From Chloroflexota bacterium (lineage in GTDB: Bacteria; Chloroflexota; Limnocylindria; QHBO01): a stretch of 7,348 nt of DNA. Within the stretch, counting starts at the first letter, position 1; every line of letters starts with the position of its first letter. The stretch lies in the NCBI GenBank assembly GCA_005879815.1, contig VBKA01000021.1, forward strand, positions 1 to 7,348, in the 5' to 3' direction. The notes below the pieces were generated by a model that saw only the letters and a list, made by a program, of their open reading frames with translations, did no database searches and had not been told where the DNA came from. The position numbers and the translations under genes were made by a program. Shown one piece after another: positions 1-6,277 of the stretch.

Positions 1-1
1 G

Positions 2-535
2 GTCGCCGAGGCGCGCCGCCGCGGATTGTGGGTGCGGGCATACGTGAGCACCGCGTTCGGCTGCCCGTACGAGGGCGAGGTGTCGGAACGGGCCGTCGTC
101 GAGGTGAGCCTGTCGCTCATGACGCTTGGAGTGGACGAGCTGGCCGTCAGCGATACGCTGGGGGTGGCAGGGCCATCTGACGTGCGCCGCGTGCTCGGGG
201 CACTCGCCAAGGCAGGGATTGCGGCCAACGTCATCGGCCTGCACTTTCACGACACACGCGGGACCGCATTGGCCAACGTGGTCGCCGCCATGGACCTCGG
301 ATACCGCTCCTTCGACGCGTCCGCGGGCGGCACCGGCGGATCGCCCTTTGCGCCCGGCTCGGCCGGCAACCTCGCCACCGAAGACCTGGTCTACCTGCTT
401 GACCGCGAGGGCGTGGGCCACGGCGCCGACCTGGACGGGGTGCTGGCCGCGGGACGCTTCATGGCCGAGCGGCTCGGCCGAGCGCCGCAAAGCCGGGTGG
501 GCCGTGCCGGGGGCTGGCCAGGCTCCGTACCATGA
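2..535 (+). CDS. HMG-CoA lyase family protein, C-terminal part (5' end outside window)
   Basis: Partial gene: the reading frame is open from base 2, so the start lies upstream. About 177 residues of the C-terminal half of a DRE-TIM/HMGL-like aldolase barrel are present. Family marks are VSTAFGCPYEG near the beginning, SDTLGV, the LHFHDT metal-ligand histidines (codons at 242 and 248) and GNLATEDLVYLL near the end. HMG-CoA lyases split HMG-CoA into acetoacetate and acetyl-CoA in the cytoplasm, mostly in leucine breakdown. One difference stands out: the signature loop usually reads GGCP, with a redox-sensitive cysteine, but here it is GGSP (Ser codon 341-343). The enzyme may therefore be regulated differently or act on a related acyl-CoA. 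Its stop overlaps the nucleoside hydrolase start by 4 nt, so the two are probably co-transcribed. Family assignment is firm; the exact substrate is not. Confidence 0.88.
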   Translation, partial: VAEARRRGLWVRAYVSTAFGCPYEGEVSERAVVEVSLSLMTLGVDELAVSDTLGVAGPSDVRRVLGALAKAGIAANVIGLHFHDTRGTALANVVAAMDLGYRSFDASAGGTGGSPFAPGSAGNLATEDLVYLLDREGVGHGADLDGVLAAGRFMAERLGRAPQSRVGRAGGWPGSVP

Positions 536-1527
536 GCCCGATGGATGGCCCGGCCGAGAGCTCATCCAGCAGGCGCCCGGTGATCCTCGACGTCGACACC
601 GGGATTGACGACATGGTCGCCCTGCTCATCGCAGCAACGGCTCCCGAGCTCAACCTGCGGGGCGTGACGTGCGTGGCCGGCAACGTCGAGCTGCACGACG
701 TCGCGCGCAACACGGGCAAGATCCTTCGGCTGGTGGGTCGCGGAGATGTGCCGGTCTCAATCGGGGCGGCGCGGCCCATGGTCCGCCGCCTGCGAACCGC
801 CTATGACACCCACGGCCCCACCGGAACCGGCTTCGTCGAGCTCCGCGGCGAGGATCGCTCCCTGGGCAAGACCGAGTTCACACCCATCCCGGCTTCGCGC
901 TACATCGGAGCCCACGTCCAACGCCATCCCGGCGAGGTAACCGTGGTGGCCCTCGGTCCGCTCACCAACCTCGGCGCGGCGATCAGCGAGCAGGTCGACC
1001 TGGCAGACGGCCTGCGCGCCCTGATCTGGATGGGCGGGACCCTCGAGGAGCGTGGCAACACCACCGAGACCGGTGAATGGAACGCCTGCGTGGATCCCGA
1101 GGCGGCCGAGCTGTGCCTGGCGCACGGTGCGATCAGCCGCATCTACCCGCTCGACGCGACCCAGGACGTGGTCTTTACCATGGATGACCTGCGCGCGCTG
1201 CCTGACACGCACCTGGCTGGCATCGTGCGCGACGCGGTGCGGTATTACGTGGGATTCCACCGCCAGGCGGACGGCATCGACGGCTGCTACCTCCACGACC
1301 CGGTGACACTGATCGCGTCGTTGCTGCGGCCCGATCTGGTGACCGAGGAGGTGTCGGAACACCTCGCCTGCGACACCAGCGAAGACCAGGCCCTGGCCGG
1401 CAGCCTCTACCGCACTGACGAGCCCGAGCGGCAAGCAGTTACCATCGCCACCGCGCTCGACCCAGAGCGCACGAAGGCAGAGCTGCTGACCCGCCTCGCG
1501 TATGCCGTGGGGGCCCCGCCGGGGTGA
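532..1527 (+). CDS. Nucleoside hydrolase (inosine/uridine-preferring family)
   Basis: 331 residues, close to the usual 310-330 for nucleoside N-ribohydrolases, which cut the N-glycosidic bond of ribonucleosides to give free base plus ribose. The calcium/ribose site is intact: LDVDTGIDD (D20, D22, D26, D27), N51 in VAGN, N184 in EWNACVDPEAA and the late HDP (H255, D256). No signal peptide is seen, so it should be cytoplasmic. The ATG at 532 overlaps the upstream stop as ATGA; a second in-frame ATG at 541 is possible, and neither has a strong Shine-Dalgarno. It sits 28 nt before the ECF S component, so it likely acts on what the importer delivers. QueK, a queuosine hydrolase, belongs to this superfamily and is known next to ECF genes, but base specificity cannot be read here. 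It could equally act on ordinary purine or pyrimidine nucleosides. Confidence 0.93.
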   Translation: MSPMDGPAESSSSRRPVILDVDTGIDDMVALLIAATAPELNLRGVTCVAGNVELHDVARNTGKILRLVGRGDVPVSIGAARPMVRRLRTAYDTHGPTGTGFVELRGEDRSLGKTEFTPIPASRYIGAHVQRHPGEVTVVALGPLTNLGAAISEQVDLADGLRALIWMGGTLEERGNTTETGEWNACVDPEAAELCLAHGAISRIYPLDATQDVVFTMDDLRALPDTHLAGIVRDAVRYYVGFHRQADGIDGCYLHDPVTLIASLLRPDLVTEEVSEHLACDTSEDQALAGSLYRTDEPERQAVTIATALDPERTKAELLTRLAYAVGAPPG

Positions 1528-1542
1528 TGGGCGTCGAAGATC

Positions 1543-1547
1543 GGAGG
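1543..1547 (+). promoter_or_regulatory. Shine-Dalgarno GGAGG for the S-component gene
   Basis: A GGAGG lies 8 nt before a TTG at 1556 and only 2 nt before a GTG at 1550. The 8-nt spacing favours TTG as the start codon. The longer version from ATG 1502 would add an Arg-rich segment overlapping the hydrolase gene and would leave this site unused. Confidence 0.6.
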
Positions 1548-1555
1548 TCGTGAAC

Positions 1556-2638
1556 TTGTCTCAGCGCTGGCTGCGGATCCTCGCCGCGATCGTCGCGTTT
1601 GCGATCGTCGCCTACTTCGGAATCGTCCTGTTCGGGACCTTCAACGGAACGCCAGATCAGAACGGCGTCAATCGCACTGGTGCGAATTCCTTCGCGCTGA
1701 TCCTCGCGATCGCCGCGGGGGTCGGGTTCGTCGTCTACGCGCTGATCGAGTACCTCCAGACCCGCCGTCTCGACTCGATCGCTCGCCAGTTCGATACACG
1801 GACGATCGTCCTCATGCCCTTGGCGATCGCCATCAACATCGTGCTCGGTCAGACGGTCGGGGCGGCGCTGAAGATTCCGATCTACCTCGATTCGATCGGC
1901 ACCATCCTGGTCGGCGTTCTGGCAGGACCCATACCCGGCGCGCTCACTGGCTTCCTGGCCAACATCATCTGGAGCTACCTGATCCCACCGCCGTTCCAGA
2001 GCCCATCCAACGCCGCAGCCGCCTTCGCGATCGTGGCTGCGGTGATCGGGCTCCTCGCCGGTGCAGTCGGCCGCCTCGGGTGGATGCGACCCAGACCAGA
2101 TCGGTCCGTGGGTGAGCTCCTGCTCGGTGGGATTGTGGCCGTGGCGGTCGTAGGCCTCATGGTCTTCTACGCATACACCCGCTTCTACGGCGGTGGCTTT
2201 GCCTTCTTCGGCGACACGTCGAAGATCGAACTCGTCTTTTTCTTGTTGGGGTGGATCGTCGCCCTGATCTTCGTCGCCGCCCTGGTCGGGTTCCTCGCGC
2301 TGCTGTTCCTGCGACGGGATCTGACCGTGGCCTACGTCGTCGTGGCCGGCGTGGGGACAGGGATCGTCGCGGCCTTGATCAGCGCACCGATTGCCGCCAA
2401 CGTCTTCAGCGGTGTGACCGGTGCCGGAACGGACTTCCTGGTCGCGGCGTTTCGCTCCGCCGGATCGTCCATTCAGCAGGCGACCTTCCAGCAAGGGCTC
2501 CTGTCCGACCCGGTCGACAAGCTGGTCACCTTCTTCACCGTTTACCTGATCCTGAACGCGATGGCGCGACGCACCAAGGCGCGCTTTCCGCAGGGCGAGC
2601 GGCTCATCGAGACGGGCGAGGCGGAGGCTCTCGGCTGA
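1556..2638 (+). CDS. ECF transporter S component (substrate-binding membrane protein), enlarged
   Basis: About 360 residues from the preferred TTG start (alternatives GTG 1550, ATG 1502). It is an integral membrane protein with roughly 9-10 hydrophobic segments: about 5-27, 44-67, 83-105, 109-142, 153-175, 187-208, 224-252, 257-284 and 320-337. S components bind the vitamin or nutrient and are energised by T and the two ATPases. The core resembles ECF S proteins: INIVLG, IPIYLDSIGTILVGVLAGP (107-125), GALTGFLAN (128-136) and a late GVTGAGTDFLVAA (286-298) with DPVDK (318-322). A usual S protein is about 180-200 residues with six helices. This one carries two additional N-terminal helices and a probable insertion of about two helices (187-252) between the core halves. 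Substrate is unknown; the adjacent nucleoside hydrolase points to a nucleoside-like ligand, queuosine being one candidate. Its stop overlaps the T-component start. Confidence 0.82.
   Translation: MSQRWLRILAAIVAFAIVAYFGIVLFGTFNGTPDQNGVNRTGANSFALILAIAAGVGFVVYALIEYLQTRRLDSIARQFDTRTIVLMPLAIAINIVLGQTVGAALKIPIYLDSIGTILVGVLAGPIPGALTGFLANIIWSYLIPPPFQSPSNAAAAFAIVAAVIGLLAGAVGRLGWMRPRPDRSVGELLLGGIVAVAVVGLMVFYAYTRFYGGGFAFFGDTSKIELVFFLLGWIVALIFVAALVGFLALLFLRRDLTVAYVVVAGVGTGIVAALISAPIAANVFSGVTGAGTDFLVAAFRSAGSSIQQATFQQGLLSDPVDKLVTFFTVYLILNAMARRTKARFPQGERLIETGEAEALG
2623..2627 (+). promoter_or_regulatory. Shine-Dalgarno GGAGG that fixes a CTG start for the T component
   Basis: GGAGG inside the end of the S-component gene is followed, after 7 nt, by CTG at 2635, which overlaps the S stop as CTGA. 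There is no ATG, GTG or TTG in that frame between about 2401 and the first membrane segment of the T protein, so this site most likely drives initiation at CTG. Confidence 0.6.
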
Positions 2639-3468
2639 CCGACCGCCCAGAAGCCGATACCGCCCCAGCCCGCAGCCCGGCGCCCGGCGTTCCCGAGTTC
2701 CTCGGGCGGCTCGGGCCGACCGCATTCCATCGGCTCAATCCGCTCACCAAGGCGACGCTGGCGACCACCACGGCCATCGCCGCCGTCGTGCTCGGCGGCA
2801 TCATCGGTCCCGTCGGGTTGGTGCTCCTGGCGGTCGTCCTCCCGGCCCTCGCCGCTGGCGTCCTGCGGGGCCTGGTACGCACGTCGTTGCTCCTCACCCT
2901 CCCCATTGCGATCTCGGCGCTGCTCGTCAACCTCTTCTTCTTCCCGGGCGGCCAGCAGGTGCTGCTTCGGCTGGGACCCATCACGGCAACCGCCGAGGGG
3001 CTCGAATTCGCCCTCGAGATCCTGGTGCGAATCATGGCCATCTCGGGAGCGATCACCCTCTTCTACCTCACCACCCGGCCGCAGGACCTGGTGGTCGACC
3101 TCGAGCGGCGCGGGGTGTCGGCCCGCGTCGCCTTCGTCGCCAATGCGTCGGTGCAGACCGTGCCGGCCATGGTCGAGCGCGCGCAGCAGATCGCCGCCGC
3201 GCAGCGAGCGCGCGGCCTCGACACGGAGGGGAGCTTCCTCCGGCGCGTGCGCGGCATCGTGCCCATCGTGGGCCCGGTCATCCTGGGCTCGATCGGCGAG
3301 GTCGAGGAGCGAACGCTGGCGCTCGAGGCGCGCGGCTTCACGCGGCCCGGTTCGCGAACGCTGCTCTGGTGGCCGCCTGACTCGTCGTCCCAGCGAATCG
3401 CCCGATGGGGCCTGATCCTCGCGCTGGTTGCCATCATCGGCGCCAGGGTGGCCGGCCGGCTGGGCTGA
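2635..3468 (+). CDS. ecfT: ECF transporter T component (transmembrane energy-coupling protein)
   Basis: 277 residues when begun at CTG 2635, close to the usual size of about 265. EcfT is the membrane scaffold that links the ATPases to the S component. Family marks are an N-terminal FHRLNPLTK (31-39), several hydrophobic segments, and the two ATPase-coupling Ala-Arg-Gly motifs, QRARGLD (ARG at 192-194) and LEARGF (ARG at 232-234), followed by a final membrane helix. Residues 1-30 are a Pro/Ala-rich, probably cytoplasmic tail. The reading frame stays open far upstream (to about 2251), but that stretch is an Arg-rich shadow of the S gene. The next usable ATG/GTG/TTG would cut into the first helix. 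The gene overlaps the S stop by 4 nt, which suggests translational coupling, and ends 12 nt before the first ATPase. Confidence 0.87.
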   Translation: MTDRPEADTAPARSPAPGVPEFLGRLGPTAFHRLNPLTKATLATTTAIAAVVLGGIIGPVGLVLLAVVLPALAAGVLRGLVRTSLLLTLPIAISALLVNLFFFPGGQQVLLRLGPITATAEGLEFALEILVRIMAISGAITLFYLTTRPQDLVVDLERRGVSARVAFVANASVQTVPAMVERAQQIAAAQRARGLDTEGSFLRRVRGIVPIVGPVILGSIGEVEERTLALEARGFTRPGSRTLLWWPPDSSSQRIARWGLILALVAIIGARVAGRLG

Positions 3469-3480
3469 GCCGCCTGACCG

Positions 3481-4323
3481 ATGCTGATCCTGGAGGGATG
3501 CTCGTACCGCTACGCGGGCGCTGCCCGACCTTCGTTGCGCGACGTGAGCCTGACCCTCCGCGATGGTGAGGTGCTCGGCGTGGTGGGGAAGAGCGAGGCG
3601 GGCAAGTCAACGCTGTGCCTGGTGGCCAGCGGTCTGGCACCTCGCACCCTGGGCGGGACCTTGAGCGGGCGGGTGCTCATCGACGGGGCGGACACCGCGG
3701 GTCGCGCGATGCACGAGATGGCGACCGAGGTGGCCATCGGCTTCCAGAACCCGGGGACGCAGCTCTCGGGAGTGGCGACCACCGTCTATGAGGAGGTCGC
3801 GTTCGGTCCGATGAACCTGGGAATCTCCCGCGAGGAGGTGCTGCGGCGGACGGAGGCGTCCATCGACGCCCTGGCCATTCGAGCGCTCACCCAACGCGAC
3901 CCGCAGCGGATCTCCGGCGGCCAGCAGCAGCTCGTCGCGATCGCCGGCCTGCTCGCGCTGGCCCCTCGCCATCTCATCCTCGACGAGCCGACCGCTCAGC
4001 TGGATCCGGCCGGGACGCGCCTCGTCTCCGACGCCATCGAGCGCCTCGCAGCGGCCGGGGCGTCGATCCTGGTCGTCGAGCAGAAGGTTGACCTGCTGGC
4101 CGGCATCTGCCATCGCGTGCTGGCAGTCGACGAGGGACGCGTCACCCTTGAAGGTGCGGCCGCGGCTGTGCTCGGAGACCCGACGCTTCACGCTCTCGGC
4201 GTCGCCGAGCCTTCGACGGTTCGGCTTCGGCGCCTGGGGTCAGAGGCGGGTCTTTCAGGGCAGGCGATCGAAGGCGCCTTGGCCCTCGCGACTTCACAAT
4301 CGTCGCGTGTGAACGATGCCTGA
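3481..4323 (+). CDS. ecfA1: ECF transporter ATP-binding protein, first ATPase
   Basis: 280 residues, a single ABC nucleotide-binding domain of the CbiO/EcfA type. Visible motifs in order: Walker A GKSEAGKS (36-43), Q-loop FQNP (Q89), signature ISGGQQQ (144-150), Walker B with catalytic glutamate LILDEP (E169) and TAQLD. The switch position, normally histidine, reads VVEQK, with Gln at 201. The protein should pair with the second ATPase and bind the T component to power import. The ATG at 3481 is the only likely start, because an in-frame TGA lies at 3475. No clear Shine-Dalgarno is present, and the gene follows T by 12 nt, so translation is probably coupled. The last 50 or so residues form the small C-terminal region typical of the group. 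The numeral in the symbol is positional only. Confidence 0.92.
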   Translation: MLILEGCSYRYAGAARPSLRDVSLTLRDGEVLGVVGKSEAGKSTLCLVASGLAPRTLGGTLSGRVLIDGADTAGRAMHEMATEVAIGFQNPGTQLSGVATTVYEEVAFGPMNLGISREEVLRRTEASIDALAIRALTQRDPQRISGGQQQLVAIAGLLALAPRHLILDEPTAQLDPAGTRLVSDAIERLAAAGASILVVEQKVDLLAGICHRVLAVDEGRVTLEGAAAAVLGDPTLHALGVAEPSTVRLRRLGSEAGLSGQAIEGALALATSQSSRVNDA

Positions 4324-5146
4324 GCTCAACCTCGAGGGCCTCGTTCACGTCTACCGCGAGGGCGGCGTCCGCGAGGGCGGCGTCCGCGCAGTCGATGGCG
4401 TGGACCTACGAATCGGGCCTGGCGAGCGGTTGGCGATCATCGGCCAGAACGGGAGCGGCAAGTCGACGCTGGTCCGACACCTAAACGGGCTGCTGCGGCC
4501 GACCGCCGGGCGCGTGCTAGTCGACGGCGTCGACGCCGCGCGCATGACCGTCGCGCAGCTGGCGCGCAGCATTGGCCTCGTCTTTCAGGATCCAGATCGT
4601 CAGATCTTCGCGGGATCGGTGCTGGCGGAAGTGGAATACGGACCGCGCAACCTTGGCCATCGCGGCCAGAAGCTGCGATCGGCGGTCGAGACGGCGCTCG
4701 CTGCGGTGGGACTCGAGCGCGAGGCGAGGACGAACCCATACGACCTGGGCGCCTCACGCCGGAAGCTCCTGGCGCTGGCCTCGGTCCTGGCGATGGAAAC
4801 CGCAGTGCTGGTCCTCGACGAGCCCACCACCGGGCAGGACGAGCGTGGGGTGGAACGAGTGCGAGCCGTGATCGAGGACGCGCATCGCGATGGCAGAACC
4901 GTGATCGCCATCAGCCACGACATGCGCTTCGTGGCCGAAGGATTCGAGCGGATTGTGGTCATGCATGCGGGCCGGATCGTGCTGGATGGATCTCCCGAGC
5001 AGGTCTTCCGGCGCGACTCGTGGAGCACGCTCGAATCCACCTTCCTCGAGCCGCCGCTACCGGCGGTCATCGGGGAACGTTTGGGGCTTGGCTCGACCCC
5101 CACCGATGCCAGCCTGATCCGGGCTCTTGCTCAGAGCTCCGCCTAG
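4316..5146 (+). CDS. ecfA2: ECF transporter ATP-binding protein, second ATPase
   Basis: 276 residues, ABC ATPase of the CbiO/EcfA type, starting inside the first ATPase gene (8-nt overlap). Motifs: Walker A GQNGSGKS (43-50), Q-loop FQDP (Q91), Walker B with catalytic glutamate LVLDEP (E169), TTGQD, and a normal switch histidine ISHDM (H201). The ABC signature is not LSGGQ but YDLGASRRK (142-150). From memory, similar degenerate signatures occur in second ATPases of some ECF importers. A perfect 15-bp tandem duplication near the 5' end gives REGGVREGGV between the probable A-loop Tyr13 and the Walker A strand. The gene ends with TAG directly followed by another TAG, and its stop interlocks with that of the opposite-strand gene. 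It should form the ATPase heterodimer with its neighbour. Confidence 0.92.
   Translation: MPELNLEGLVHVYREGGVREGGVRAVDGVDLRIGPGERLAIIGQNGSGKSTLVRHLNGLLRPTAGRVLVDGVDAARMTVAQLARSIGLVFQDPDRQIFAGSVLAEVEYGPRNLGHRGQKLRSAVETALAAVGLEREARTNPYDLGASRRKLLALASVLAMETAVLVLDEPTTGQDERGVERVRAVIEDAHRDGRTVIAISHDMRFVAEGFERIVVMHAGRIVLDGSPEQVFRRDSWSTLESTFLEPPLPAVIGERLGLGSTPTDASLIRALAQSSA
4355..4384 (+). repeat. Perfect 15-bp tandem duplication inside the second ATPase gene
   Basis: The unit CGCGAGGGCGGCGTC occurs twice head to tail (4355-4369 and 4370-4384) and keeps the frame, adding five residues (REGGV) to the N-terminal strand region of the ATPase. It looks like a recent slippage or duplication event. Confidence 0.9.
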
Positions 5147-5589
5147 TAGAAGCCGGGCGGCTTCGGTAACGGGTTTCCCTCTGCGTCTGAGCGTTCCGAG
5201 GTCGGCAGCTCATCGCGGTGCCGGCGGCCGCGAGTCGGGCCGGGAATCGGCTGAGCCATGACCGAGTGGGTGACCTCTTCGAGGCGCTGGGTGATCCCCC
5301 GCAGGCCGAGCTCGCGCAAGGCGGGGCTGAACCGCTCGGCGAAGTCGGGATCGCGCAGGAGGCCAAATCCCAGCGACGCATGGGCGCGCATGAGCCGTTC
5401 GATGGCAGCCACCGACTCCCGGGTGCTGACCTGGTTGCGTCCAAGCTGGCGCTCGAGCGTGTCGAGCGCGCTGTTTGCCTCGCGCCGGGTCTGCGTGGTG
5501 AAGTGCGGCGTACGGTTCGTCAGCAGCTGAGTCCGATGGATGGCCGCACGAACCCGGGCGTCGCGATCGAGAGGGGTCCCGGAGGTCAT
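5143..5589 (-). CDS. Uncharacterised small protein
   Basis: 148 residues; I do not recognise the family. The sequence is charged and mostly helical-looking through about residue 110, with repeated Arg/Glu/Leu patterns (RREANSALDTLERQL, ESVAAIERLMR). A Pro- and charge-rich, probably disordered tail follows, ending PKPPGFY. There is no signal peptide, no membrane segment, no Cys and no Trp, so a soluble cytoplasmic protein is likely. G/C dominates codon third positions on this strand, as in the neighbouring genes, which supports real coding. The frame could be extended upstream to 5712, but that part is the Nudix shadow. I chose the ATG at 5589 because a TAGAAT box lies 7 nt upstream, consistent with a leaderless transcript. 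Both ends interlock with neighbouring genes. Function unknown. Confidence 0.68.
   Translation of the reverse strand: MTSGTPLDRDARVRAAIHRTQLLTNRTPHFTTQTRREANSALDTLERQLGRNQVSTRESVAAIERLMRAHASLGFGLLRDPDFAERFSPALRELGLRGITQRLEEVTHSVMAQPIPGPTRGRRHRDELPTSERSDAEGNPLPKPPGFY
5149..5164. terminator. Possible bidirectional terminator hairpin between convergent genes
   Basis: GAAGCC-GGGC-GGCTTC forms a perfect 6-bp stem with a 4-base loop, 2 nt after the second ATPase stop codon. The same bases encode the last residues of the minus-strand gene. No clear U-tract follows on either strand, so an intrinsic terminator is only a possibility. Confidence 0.3.
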
Positions 5590-6259
5590 GGAGCCGATTC
5601 TACGGGCAGAGGCGGGATGGCAGGAGGCGCTGGCGGATGCGTTGCGACGGATCGACCGGCCCATTCCAGTTGAACTCGGCTTCGCACCGCGCGACGTGGC
5701 GGGACGACCCAACCCGGCGCGCCACGACCCCGAAAGGTCCTCGCCTGCCCGTGCGGCGGCGACCCTGCTGCTTCTCTACCCCGACCCGGATGGCGAGCTG
5801 ACGGTTCCCCTCACGGTTCGGCACGCCGAGCTGCGGTCGCACGCCGGTGAGGTCTCACTGCCTGGCGGTGCCGTCGAGGCGGACGACCGCGACCGCGCGG
5901 CTGCGGCTGTGCGCGAAGCCCACGAGGAGATTGGCGTCGAGCCCGCCCAAGTGAGGGTGATCGGCAACCTGGACGACGTGTGGATCCCCGTGAGCAACTA
6001 CCGGGTCCGCCCATACGTCGCGGCGATGGCCGCCCGTCCACGCCTGATTCCGCAAGTGGAAGAGGTGGCGGCGGTCCTGGAGGTCCCGGTCCGTCGCCTC
6101 CTGGCACCCGACGCGGTCACCGAAGAAGAGATCGACGTGTCTGGCTTCCGGTTGCGCGCTGCCGTCTATCGCTACGCCGGGGAACGGATCTGGGGCGCCA
6201 CCGCTCGCACCCTGGCGATGTTCGCCAGCGTCGTGCGGCAGGCCTCGCGAGTGCCGTGA
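5588..6259 (+). CDS. CoA-type Nudix hydrolase (CoA pyrophosphatase family)
   Basis: 223 residues from ATG 5588. It matches the NUDT7/PCD1/NudL-like group, which hydrolyses the diphosphate of CoA or acyl-CoA to 3',5'-ADP and (acyl-)phosphopantetheine. Evidence is the CoA-group motif LTVRHAELRSHAGEVSLPGG (75-94), followed by the Nudix box from G94 to V117 with REAHEEIGV (109-117), whose E113 and E114 would bind the metal. The C-terminal part (VPVRRLL, WGATARTLAMF) fits the fold. An ATG at 5540 would add 16 residues that overlap the opposite gene. GAGGGG about 10 nt upstream could serve as the ribosome site, while a GGAGG 2 nt upstream is too close. The gene is divergent from the small minus-strand gene, sharing a CATG, and convergent with the phosphatase. 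It may trim CoA pools, but no pathway partner is visible. Confidence 0.88.
   Translation: MEPILRAEAGWQEALADALRRIDRPIPVELGFAPRDVAGRPNPARHDPERSSPARAAATLLLLYPDPDGELTVPLTVRHAELRSHAGEVSLPGGAVEADDRDRAAAAVREAHEEIGVEPAQVRVIGNLDDVWIPVSNYRVRPYVAAMAARPRLIPQVEEVAAVLEVPVRRLLAPDAVTEEEIDVSGFRLRAAVYRYAGERIWGATARTLAMFASVVRQASRVP
5597..5602 (-). promoter_or_regulatory. -10-like TAGAAT for the small minus-strand gene
   Basis: TAGAAT on the minus strand matches TATAAT at five of six bases and ends 7 nt before the ATG at 5589. There is no Shine-Dalgarno, so transcription probably starts at or next to the ATG. No convincing -35 was seen. The box lies inside the Nudix coding sequence. Confidence 0.42.
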
Positions 6260-6277
6260 TGTGGCCCGTGGGGCAGC

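Noticed and set aside
538..550. 13-base match ccgatggatggcc, also at 5533-5545
   Set aside because: The two copies lie in unrelated contexts and different reading roles; it is probably chance in GC-rich DNA.
757..1434. Minus-strand open frame of 225 codons opposite the nucleoside hydrolase
   Set aside because: The plus strand carries all catalytic motifs of the hydrolase, and the minus frame shows no domain.
1502..1555. Longer S-component start at ATG 1502
   Set aside because: It overlaps the hydrolase gene and adds an Arg/Gly-rich tail. GGAGG at 1543 points to TTG 1556, or less well to GTG 1550.
2251..2634. N-terminal extension of the T component
   Set aside because: The extension is Arg-rich out-of-frame S-component sequence, and the EcfT fold begins after the CTG at 2635.
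1439..2725. Long minus-strand open frame (428 codons) opposite the S component
   Set aside because: It is Arg/Gly/Asp-rich low-complexity sequence with no family motif and mirrors a clear membrane-protein gene. It is a typical antisense shadow in GC-rich DNA.
3607..4191. Minus-strand open frame of 194 codons opposite the first ATPase
   Set aside because: It overlaps a gene with complete ABC motifs and is an Arg-rich shadow.
5218..5673. Plus-strand open frame of 151 codons opposite the small minus-strand gene
   Set aside because: It is Gly/Ala/Arg-rich and runs into the Nudix gene in the wrong frame. The minus frame has better coding-like composition and a promoter-like box. Some doubt remains because the minus protein is itself unrecognised.
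5590..5712. Longer version of the small minus-strand gene
   Set aside because: The added 41 residues are antisense to the Nudix N-terminus and Ser/Arg-rich, and the extension would ignore the TAGAAT box.
6260..6277. Possible terminator between the convergent Nudix and phosphatase genes
   Set aside because: Only a 4-bp GCCC/GGGC stem with a 3-base loop and no U-tract; too weak to call.
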